A stretch of 9,281 nt of DNA from an uncultured Bacillota bacterium. GTDB lineage: Bacteria > Bacillota_I > Bacilli_A > RFN20 > CAG-826. The translations under genes were made by a program, and so were the position numbers. The number at the start of each line of letters is the position of its first letter. The stretch's first letter is position 1. Positions 1 through 6,159 of this stretch are shown piece after piece. Under the pieces are notes generated by a model. That model searched no databases. It saw only the letters and a program-made list of their open reading frames with translations, and was not told the DNA's origin. The stretch lies in the NCBI GenBank assembly GCA_949298295.1, contig CASFWS010000032.1, forward strand, positions 1-9,281. The letters are read 5' to 3'.

Positions 1-456
1 AAGCATCTCCGCCCCGGGGGCAAGGGGAAATCCGACCGCGCTTCCCTATCTTCTTCCGGCATCGCCTATCTTCTCGGGAAGGAACGGAAAATCCCTCGGA
101 AAGCCCTTTTCGGCGAGAAGGCCAACGCCCTCTACAAAGGGGAGGCCGGGGTCTACAACTCGGCCGACGAATGCTATGTCGCCGCCCGCCTCTTCAAGGA
201 CGGGAACTACCGTTCCCTCATTTCGGTCTGCTCCCCGAACCAGCTCCTCCGGAAGGAGTTCTTCTACCTCGAGCAGGAACTCCTCCCGACGATGGTCCCC
301 GTCCCCTACGAGCGGGCCTATCACGCCGATTTCGTCGACGAGGCTTTCCTTTCCCTCCTTCCGACCTTGCTTTCCGACCACGACTGGCAAGACCCTTCCG
401 GGGAGGCCTACCGAGTCTCCCGGGAACGAAGGATGCCGGGATTCAAGAAGGAATGA
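1..456 (+). CDS. C-terminal part of a possible DUF218 (ElyC/SanA/YdcF-like) protein, 5' truncated
   Basis: Reading frame 1 is open from the first base to a TGA at 454-456 and gives 151 residues with no start codon inside the window that is needed, so the 5' end lies outside. The codon choice matches the neighbouring genes. The layout resembles the C-terminal half of DUF218 proteins: a GG-containing turn (residues 6-9, PGGKG), a helix ending before an IPRK segment (about 31-34), then YNSADE (about 52-57) where the family usually has nT-x-EN, then RSLISVCSPNQLLRKEF (about 71-87) where the family has a beta strand followed by an H-x-x-R helix. The usual His of that last motif is not evident (SPNQLLRK). 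DUF218 proteins are envelope-associated proteins of mostly unclear biochemistry. No membrane segment is visible in the part present. The family call is tentative and comes from pattern resemblance only. The next gene starts 63 bases downstream with no convincing promoter between, so co-transcription is possible. Confidence 0.6.
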   Translation, partial: KHLRPGGKGKSDRASLSSSGIAYLLGKERKIPRKALFGEKANALYKGEAGVYNSADECYVAARLFKDGNYRSLISVCSPNQLLRKEFFYLEQELLPTMVPVPYERAYHADFVDEAFLSLLPTLLSDHDWQDPSGEAYRVSRERRMPGFKKE

Positions 457-519
457 GGGGGAGCGCCTTCCTTATCGTCCCCTTTGGATGTAAACTTCCG
501 CTTGCGAATGGATAGAAAC

Positions 520-2043
520 ATGAAAAGACAAATGGTCCTTGCGGCCGCTTTCGGCCTGCTTCTTGCCTCTTGCGGCCCCAATGCCGCCTCTTCGGGGTCC
601 TCTTCCCTTTCTTCCTTGACCGATGGAAGCTCGGAGGAGAGCTCCCTTTCCGTTCCGGGATCCTCCTCTTCGGAGTCTTCTTCCTCCTCTGCGGTCCTCG
701 AACCGGTGCTTGCTACCTGCCGGATCACCTTCGGGACTCTTTCCGATAGCCAGGTAAGTAGCATCGTCGGCCCCTCTTCCTACCTCCAAAGCGGGGAAGC
801 CATCGTTTCCTCCTTGAGCGGGACCCATGCCTATGCTCCCGACACGGCCGGAGAGAACGCCCTTCGCCTCGGAAGCAGCAAGAACGCCGGGGAACTAACC
901 CTCGAGCTTTCCTCTTCCTACGTTCTCGAGGGAATCGACGTCTATTGCTACCAGTACGGAACCGACTCCTCGAGCCTTGGGCTGAAGCTCGACGGGGAAG
1001 TATATGCCGCCCCCTCTTCAATCGACTGGACGAATGTCCCGACCCTCGGCTCCGAGGACGGGGAGAACGCCCTTTCCTTCGAGGGCCTATCGGACGAAGG
1101 GGAAGTCTCTTCCCTCTCTTTCTACAACGAAAATGGCCGCGAGCGCGTCAATGTCTGCGAAATCGCCATTTCGTTTTATCTTGAAGGCGCTCCCTCGGGC
1201 GGGGATTCCTCCTCTTCGAGCGAGCCGCCGGCCCCGCCCTCTTCGGAAGAGAGTTCCGAGAGTTTCCCCGTGGGCCCCGGAAACGGGGACCTCGAGGATG
1301 AGCTCGCCGCCCTTCCTTCTACCGTCCGTTCCTATTACGCCTCGGCCGACCTTTCGAGGAGCGGGGCGAGCCTGAAGTCCGAATTCACCTCGATCATCCG
1401 TTCCCATACCGACGTCGGCTATGGCGGCCTTTGGGATGTCTACGAGGATAGCGACGACGACGGGCAGGGCAACTACTGGGACATGTATAGTAATATCAAG
1501 TACAAGATCAACAGCGACCAGTGCGGAAACTACGGCGGGGAAGGGGATTGCATCAACCGCGAGCACACCATCCCCCAAAGCGTTTTCAACGAGCGCTCGC
1601 CGATGAAATCTGATGCCCATCAGGTCATCCCGACCGACGGCTACGTAAACAACCGCCGGGGCAATAATCCCTTCGGCGAGGTCGGCTCGGCCACCTATAC
1701 CTCGGGGAACGGCTCGAAGCTCGGTTCTTGCTCCTACCCCGGCTACTCGGGCACCGTCTTCGAACCGATCGACGAATACAAAGGCGACTTCGCGAGGATC
1801 CATTTCTATTTCGTGACCTGCTATGCAAACGAGATGAAAAGCGGGTGGGGTTCCTATGCTGCCTTCAACTATTCTTCTTCCCTCGGGCTTTCGAACTGGG
1901 CCCGGGAAATGCTCCTTTCCTGGGCCGAGGAAGACCCGGTCTCGGAAAAGGAAATCGTCCGTAACGACGCCGTCTACTCCCACCAGCGTAACCGCAATCC
2001 CTACGTCGACTTCCCCTCGCTAGCCGAGGCCGTCTTCGCCTAA
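520..2043 (+). CDS. Exported endonuclease I-family nuclease, lipoprotein (copy 1 of tandem pair)
   Basis: A 507-residue protein from ATG 520. The N-terminus MKRQ followed by a hydrophobic stretch ending LLASC is a lipoprotein signal peptide with the lipid-modified Cys at residue 18. In-frame starts also exist at TTG 484, ATG 508 and ATG 532; 520 gives the most typical signal peptide, but the ribosome binding site is weak for all. After the Cys comes a Ser-rich linker (about 22-62), a beta-rich module (about 65-221, containing LRLGSSKNAGELTLEL), a second Ser-rich linker (about 229-250), then the nuclease domain (about 263-507). The nuclease signature is clear: N-R-E348-H349, D365-A-H367-Q, and N377-x-x-R380-x-N382-x-x-F-G. 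In the Vvn/EndA family (His-Me finger) the His of REH is the general base, and the Glu next to it and the Asn of RxN bind the metal ion; all are present. It should degrade DNA, perhaps RNA, outside the cell; nutrient scavenging is an inference. The paralogue follows after 11 bases. Confidence 0.9.
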   Translation: MKRQMVLAAAFGLLLASCGPNAASSGSSSLSSLTDGSSEESSLSVPGSSSSESSSSSAVLEPVLATCRITFGTLSDSQVSSIVGPSSYLQSGEAIVSSLSGTHAYAPDTAGENALRLGSSKNAGELTLELSSSYVLEGIDVYCYQYGTDSSSLGLKLDGEVYAAPSSIDWTNVPTLGSEDGENALSFEGLSDEGEVSSLSFYNENGRERVNVCEIAISFYLEGAPSGGDSSSSSEPPAPPSSEESSESFPVGPGNGDLEDELAALPSTVRSYYASADLSRSGASLKSEFTSIIRSHTDVGYGGLWDVYEDSDDDGQGNYWDMYSNIKYKINSDQCGNYGGEGDCINREHTIPQSVFNERSPMKSDAHQVIPTDGYVNNRRGNNPFGEVGSATYTSGNGSKLGSCSYPGYSGTVFEPIDEYKGDFARIHFYFVTCYANEMKSGWGSYAAFNYSSSLGLSNWAREMLLSWAEEDPVSEKEIVRNDAVYSHQRNRNPYVDFPSLAEAVFA

Positions 2044-2054
2044 GGACCCGAGCC

Positions 2055-3491
2055 ATGCCTACTTCGAACCCCGTTAAGGACCGCAAAACCTTCCTCTTCG
2101 GATCGGTTTTGGCGGCCTTCTCCCTCCTTGTGGGATGCTTTGCCCTTACCCTTCCCGGGGCCGAGCCCCTCCGCGGCGAGGAGCTTCTTAAGGTTCAATG
2201 CGCGGACATCGTCTTCGGGACCGGCAAATACACGGAGAGCGCTACCCCGAAGCTCGAGTCGCTCGAGCACTCGGGAATCGCCCTCTCCGGGATCGAGTCC
2301 TCCTCTTGCTATTACAAGCCGGGGGAGGGCGGCCTCCGCCTCGGAAGCAGCAAGAGCCCGGGAAGCATCACTTTCATCTTCGACGAAACCTACCGCGTGA
2401 GCAAGGCCCGGGTGTATTGCTACCGCTACGATGAGAGCGGAAGCGCCTCCTTTGCCGCCTATACCGACGTAAGCGGGACTCCCGACTACCAGACCGTCGA
2501 TTGGTCGACCGTCCCTGCGATCGACGGAAGCGACGACCCGAACTGCCTGTATTTCCTCGACCTCGACGGGGACGGGCTTTCGGCGACTTCCCTAACCATC
2601 GCCCAGGAAAGGACGGGCCGGGTAATGGTCTGCAAGATCGTCCTCACCCTCCTTGTCGGGAGCGGCGGGAACGAGCCTTCCACCTCTTCTTCCTCCTCGT
2701 CCTCGGGTTTCCCTTCGGGCGAAGGTTCTTCTCTTGAGGAGGAATTCCTTTCCTTGGCCCCTGCGACCCAGGAGTATTACTCGGAGGTCCCACTTGGCCT
2801 TTCCGGGAGCGAGCTGAAGAGCTCCTTCGCCGCGACGATCGCCGACCCTGCGGCCGTCAGCTACAACCGCCTGATGGATGTCTACGAGGAAAGCGACGTC
2901 GACCCGGAAGGCTATCTCTACGACATCCATAGCGACGATTTCCGCCACCGGCCCTCGGAAGGCTGGTCGGGGAACAATGCCAAGGAGGGGGACGGCCTCA
3001 ACCGTGAGCATGTCATCCCGAAATCCTATTTCGACTCGGGGTCCCCGATGTACTCGGATGCCTTTAGCGTCGTCCCGGCCGATGGCTATAGCAACCTCCG
3101 GCGGAGCAACTACCCGTATGGTGAAGTCGCTACGGCGACCTACGAGACGAGCAACGGCTCCAAGCTTGGGAGCAACGTCTACCCGGGTTATTCGGGGACC
3201 GTCTTCGAGGTCGGCGACGAGTGGAAGGGCGACATTGCCCGCATCCATTTCTACTTCGTGACCTGCTACGAAGCCGAGATGGGGTCCTCGGGCTGGAAGG
3301 AATATGCCCTCTTCGACTATTCCTCACCCCTTGGCCTCAGCTCCTGGGCGACGGCCATGTTCCTCGAATGGGCCGAGGAAGACCCGGTTTCAGAGCGGGA
3401 AAGGGAACGGAACGATGCCGTCTATTCCTTCCAAGGGAACCGCAATCCCTATGTCGACTTTCCATCCTTGGCCGAGACCGTCTTCTCGTGA
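2055..3491 (+). CDS. Exported endonuclease I-family nuclease (copy 2 of tandem pair)
   Basis: A 478-residue paralogue of the preceding protein. ATG 2055 has an AAGGA at 2042-2046, eight bases upstream, that overlaps the stop codon of copy 1; this spacing implies one transcript. A charged N-terminus (to K11) is followed by a hydrophobic segment (about 12-33). LLVGC at 24-28 fits a lipobox, although the segment stays hydrophobic after the Cys, so a normal signal peptide cut near residue 36 is also possible. The order matches copy 1: beta-rich module (about 50-201, with LRLGSSKSPGSITFIF), a Ser-rich linker (about 206-220), and a nuclease domain (about 228-478) with R317-E318-H319, N347, R350 and N352. 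Where copy 1 and most family members have D-x-H, this copy has D335-A-F337, so one motif His is replaced by Phe. The presumed general base and metal ligands remain, so activity is likely but may be altered. There is no Ser-rich linker right after the signal, unlike copy 1. The gene ends with TGA. Confidence 0.88.
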   Translation: MPTSNPVKDRKTFLFGSVLAAFSLLVGCFALTLPGAEPLRGEELLKVQCADIVFGTGKYTESATPKLESLEHSGIALSGIESSSCYYKPGEGGLRLGSSKSPGSITFIFDETYRVSKARVYCYRYDESGSASFAAYTDVSGTPDYQTVDWSTVPAIDGSDDPNCLYFLDLDGDGLSATSLTIAQERTGRVMVCKIVLTLLVGSGGNEPSTSSSSSSSGFPSGEGSSLEEEFLSLAPATQEYYSEVPLGLSGSELKSSFAATIADPAAVSYNRLMDVYEESDVDPEGYLYDIHSDDFRHRPSEGWSGNNAKEGDGLNREHVIPKSYFDSGSPMYSDAFSVVPADGYSNLRRSNYPYGEVATATYETSNGSKLGSNVYPGYSGTVFEVGDEWKGDIARIHFYFVTCYEAEMGSSGWKEYALFDYSSPLGLSSWATAMFLEWAEEDPVSERERERNDAVYSFQGNRNPYVDFPSLAETVFS

Positions 3492-3591
3492 TTTGAGGCA
3501 TTGACCTTTGACGTCCCCGGGCCATTTGAAGAAGTTAGGTCTGGGATGACATCAGAAGGAAAAGACCGACTTTCGTCCCCAATTTGGCGAA

Positions 3592-3618
3592 TTGAACATT
3601 TGTTAACATTACAATTGT
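3592..3618. promoter_or_regulatory. Possible operator: clustered palindromes just upstream of a -35 box
   Basis: Two perfect 8-base palindromes, TGTTAACA (3601-3608) and ACAATTGT (3611-3618), lie two bases apart and touch the -35 box of the next promoter. TGAACA (3593-3598) and TTAACA (3603-3608) also repeat with a 10-base period, one helical turn. The position suits a regulator of the surface-protein gene downstream. Which regulator, if any, cannot be told from the sequence. The rest of 3492-3591 shows no gene and no convincing terminator. Confidence 0.35.
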
Positions 3619-3646
3619 TGAAATTCTAATCGGATTGTCCTATTTT
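3618..3646 (+). promoter_or_regulatory. Sigma-A-type promoter for the 304-aa surface protein
   Basis: TTGAAA (3618-3623), a 17-base spacer and TATTTT (3641-3646) form a good vegetative promoter in an AT-rich stretch. Transcription should begin near 3653, giving a leader of about 36 nt that carries the strong AAGGAGG ribosome binding site at 3676-3682. Confidence 0.7.
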
Positions 3647-3688
3647 TACGTTCGGAAGTTGTAATTAACCACTCTAAGGAGGCAAGTC

Positions 3689-4603
3689 ATGATTTTCAAA
3701 AGAGCAGCAATTCTTCTTTCGTTGGTCGCTGGCAGCGGTCTTGTCATCGCTTCGTCCCTTGCCCCGGTTTGGGGGGGTGCCTCTATTGTCAAGGCCGCCG
3801 ATATTACGGTGGATGCCGATTCCTCGAGGAACCCGACTTACCAGACAACGAGAGTCTTCGTTCACAATTCATACGCCGGCAATTGGCAATCGGGCGGCGC
3901 TAAGACGGGCATTCGTACTTGGGACTCAGCAGGAAACGGAACGATTTACGACACCAACTGGGTTAATGCCGGGACCGAAGAGCAACAAGTCTGGATTGGG
4001 TATGCCGACGTCGGAATTTCGGACATCGCTGGGGCCCAGCTTATGAGGCTTAACCCGAACGATATTACTAACATATGGGATTACGGACCGAATTTTGATG
4101 GTGTCTCGGGCGCCTGGTCGTCGCGTATTTATTCTTTGAGCGAATATGGTACGAGCTGGAGCTATCAAGACTTGGATTTGAACTATGTCTCCCCCGATTT
4201 CGCAGCCATTCTCCTTGAAGGCTATAGCGTCTGTCTCGCGAGCGAAGTCAACGGCTTCCTGGCCTACCCGACGCTCGAGGAGAAATTCTTCAGCAAGATG
4301 GACGAGGCGGCCTTGGCTGCGCCCTTGACCGACGAATATTCCTATTCGGATTACGTGGATAACGGAAGCGCGTATGGCGAGAGCGTTTCCAAGGGCGACG
4401 GGAGTTACACCGTCGGCGACAAGATCGCCCAGATGAAAGCCAATTACGAAGCCTATCAGGCGGAAACGTCGGCTCAGGCCGCTGCCTTGATCGGCAATGA
4501 AAACCAAAACTATTTGGCTGCCGGTGCCGTATCCTTGGTAGCCTTGGCTGCATCCGTTGCTGGATTGACGTTCATTCATCGCCGGAAAAAGCAATCAGCT
4601 TAA
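3689..4603 (+). CDS. Membrane-anchored surface protein, uncharacterised (related to the downstream CBM26-like protein)
   Basis: A 304-residue protein; ATG 3689 is fixed by AAGGAGG six bases upstream. A long signal peptide (about 1-36, MIFKRAAI... to IVKA) probably ends at A36 or A37. The exported part holds an Arg/aromatic-rich region beginning R55-VFVHN with IRTWD (75-79), then a region with C182-LASEVNGFLA, then a Tyr/Asp-rich patch (EYSYSDYVD) and a helical segment with AQMKANYEAYQAE. It ends in one membrane segment (about 276-296) and the tail HRRKKQSA. There is no LPXTG sorting motif before the anchor. The next protein has the same CLxSEVNG motif, the same order and an LRRKKHSA tail, so the two are probably related. 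It lacks the starch-binding module of its neighbour. I do not recognise a catalytic domain. Base composition is visibly less GC-rich than the nuclease genes. Function is unknown; a carbohydrate-binding surface role is inferred only from the neighbour. Confidence 0.85.
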   Translation: MIFKRAAILLSLVAGSGLVIASSLAPVWGGASIVKAADITVDADSSRNPTYQTTRVFVHNSYAGNWQSGGAKTGIRTWDSAGNGTIYDTNWVNAGTEEQQVWIGYADVGISDIAGAQLMRLNPNDITNIWDYGPNFDGVSGAWSSRIYSLSEYGTSWSYQDLDLNYVSPDFAAILLEGYSVCLASEVNGFLAYPTLEEKFFSKMDEAALAAPLTDEYSYSDYVDNGSAYGESVSKGDGSYTVGDKIAQMKANYEAYQAETSAQAAALIGNENQNYLAAGAVSLVALAASVAGLTFIHRRKKQSA

Positions 4604-4664
4604 AACCAAATATCTTAGAAAAGGAGCCGTTCAGGTTCCGTTAATCGGTTTCTGCGTTTTGAGA

Positions 4665-4694
4665 TTCGCAAATTCTTTGAAAAAGCCATATAAA
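4665..4694 (+). promoter_or_regulatory. Candidate promoter (distal) for the 430-aa surface protein
   Basis: TTCGCA (4665-4670), an 18-base spacer and TATAAA (4689-4694). The -10 box is good and the -35 is partial. It would give a leader of about 110 nt. The AT-rich gap 4604-4809 holds no other gene that I can support. Confidence 0.35.
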
Positions 4695-4760
4695 GCGTTT
4701 TGATGCTGCGGTTGTCTCTGGATGTGAATATCAAAAAATCGTGGTCCCTTTTGATTTACA

Positions 4761-4789
4761 TTGTTTTATGAAAGCCCTTTCAATAGAAT
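4761..4789 (+). promoter_or_regulatory. Candidate promoter (proximal) for the 430-aa surface protein
   Basis: TTGTTT (4761-4766), a 17-base spacer and TAGAAT (4784-4789). Transcription would begin near 4796, leaving a very short leader that still contains the AAAGGAG ribosome binding site at 4798-4804. Either this or the distal candidate, or both, may be used. Confidence 0.45.
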
Positions 4790-4809
4790 TAGCGCATAAA
4801 GGAGAAAAC

Positions 4810-6102
4810 ATGAAAGTTTCTAAGTTTGGTTTACTTGTCGCCCTTGGCTTCATGGCTGGCGCGGCAGCTTTCACGATGGGGAAGGGGATTGAGGTGGCCG
4901 CCGCGGACGAAACCTCCACGGATACCGTCACGATCGACCTGAACATTAAAGGCGACTCGGTCGCTAGTCTTCTCGAAGAAGGCGATGAGCTTCACCTATA
5001 TTATTGGGGATCGGGCATTACTGAAGGACCAGCTTGGCCCGGCGTCTCGGCCGAAGGCTCGATTGACACATCCGATGCGTCATGCTGGAAAGTAACCCTT
5101 CCGGCCGGTGCCTCCTATTTCCTCATCAATGACGGTGGCCAAGGCAATCAGACGCAGGACATCAGGCTTTTCGATGACTTCTTGGGCGGCCGTAGGCTAG
5201 TAGACGGCGTCACTCCGACTTATTGGCTTGACGGAACGGTCGACTGGGAGGGAACCGACAAAGGGAAAATTCGGGCCTATTTGGATTTGAAACGCGAATA
5301 TTCCTACTCTCCCGATTATTTCCGCTACTGGCTTGACCGCAACGGGCAGGAAGCGGGGACCTCTTTCCTCGTTTATGGCCTTGGTACGGATGAGGAAACA
5401 ATGGTTCCTGCTTCGGGATATGCGGCAATTGGCGATCCTGGATCTTCGGAGTACTGGGCCTATTTTGACGTTCCGGTCGAGGCCATCGGCACGGAATATA
5501 GCATTCGCTTCAGCGGCGACGATAGGATGAATGAACCGGCGGCTAATTGCTGCGAAACCAACCAATTGACCATGACGAGCGATACGATCCACAAGATTCA
5601 CAGGATAAGTTGGGGCGCCGAGGCTCCTTGGCCTATCCAGGTGAGCGAAGGAACTCTTTCGGAATACGAAATCAGCGCTAGTTTCTTCGGGAATTATGTT
5701 CTAACCAGCTATTTCACTTGCCTTCCTAGCGAGGTGAATGGATATTTGGCCGCTTCCGAACTCCGCGCTAATTGGATTACTCCCGACGATACTACCTGGT
5801 ATATCCATAATGAGTTGTCCACCGTAACCATCGACGATTATGCCGTCGCTTCATCCGGCGTCGAAGATTACTATGATTATTACCTAACCGCCCAAAAGGT
5901 CCCCGGTACCAATGCGCAGGAAAAAATGGATCTTATGCTGAGTCTCGAGACGCTTCACGGGACCAGTTCCGACGCTTCCGTTACCGCCTTCTTCTCCGAA
6001 CCGGGGAACGTGGCCGGGGTTGCCGCCGGGGCCCTCGTCCTCCTCTCCCTTGCCGGCTTCTCCCTCTTCTTCCTCCTCCGCCGGAAGAAGCATTCCGCCT
6101 AA
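4810..6102 (+). CDS. Membrane-anchored surface protein with N-terminal starch-binding (CBM26-like) module
   Basis: A 430-residue protein. An upstream in-frame GTG at 4741 exists, but ATG 4810 follows AAAGGAG by five bases and starts a normal signal peptide (MKVSKFGLLVALGF..., cleavage near A31/A32). Residues about 58-120 match CBM26-type starch-binding modules: E60-LHLYYW, W76-PGV, W93-KVTLPAGA and F104-LINDGGQGNQTQDI; the FNDGxGxQTxDI-like stretch is the most telling part. In that family a Tyr/Trp cluster stacks on alpha-glucan; Y64, Y65, W66 and W76 are candidates. A second region (about 153-300) begins R155-AYLDL and holds YFRYWLDRNG. A third carries C304-LPSEVNGYLA, shared with the preceding protein. 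One membrane segment (about 401-423) and LRRKKHSA end the protein. No glycosidase domain or LPXTG motif is seen. Likely role: holding starch or maltodextrin at the cell surface (inference). The last ~110 bases are far more GC-rich than the part before. The stop is 57 bases from the end of typA, which converges. Confidence 0.85.
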   Translation: MKVSKFGLLVALGFMAGAAAFTMGKGIEVAAADETSTDTVTIDLNIKGDSVASLLEEGDELHLYYWGSGITEGPAWPGVSAEGSIDTSDASCWKVTLPAGASYFLINDGGQGNQTQDIRLFDDFLGGRRLVDGVTPTYWLDGTVDWEGTDKGKIRAYLDLKREYSYSPDYFRYWLDRNGQEAGTSFLVYGLGTDEETMVPASGYAAIGDPGSSEYWAYFDVPVEAIGTEYSIRFSGDDRMNEPAANCCETNQLTMTSDTIHKIHRISWGAEAPWPIQVSEGTLSEYEISASFFGNYVLTSYFTCLPSEVNGYLAASELRANWITPDDTTWYIHNELSTVTIDDYAVASSGVEDYYDYYLTAQKVPGTNAQEKMDLMLSLETLHGTSSDASVTAFFSEPGNVAGVAAGALVLLSLAGFSLFFLLRRKKHSA

Positions 6103-6111
6103 GGGAACCAA

Positions 6112-6157
6112 ATACAAAAGAAAGGGCGCCTCCTTCCGGGGGCGCCCTCTTTCTTAT
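6112..6157. terminator. Bidirectional rho-independent terminator
   Basis: A 10-bp stem (6124-6133 with 6138-6147, one G-U pair) closed by the tetraloop TTCC. It is flanked by an A-rich side (6112-6123) and a T-rich side (6148-6157), so each strand reads as stem then T-rich tract. It lies between two convergent genes and should serve both; the minus-strand T tract is the stronger one. Confidence 0.88.
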
Positions 6158-6159
6158 CC

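Noticed and set aside
1..33. GGKGKS near the start of the first partial gene as a Walker A (ATP-binding) motif.
   Set aside because: The required Gly five residues before the GKS is missing (it is Arg), and no Walker B or other NTPase motif follows.
1087..1983. A long open frame on the minus strand opposite the first nuclease gene.
   Set aside because: It lies entirely opposite a clear endonuclease domain, has no recognisable motif, and is explained by GC-rich codon use in the true gene.
4741..4809. A GTG at 4741 as the start of the CBM26-like protein.
   Set aside because: It would put 23 residues before a normal signal peptide and overlap the likely promoter; ATG 4810 has a proper ribosome binding site.
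3689..6102. LPXTG-type sortase anchoring of the two surface proteins.
   Set aside because: Both have a C-terminal membrane segment and positive tail, but no LPXTG or clear variant precedes it.
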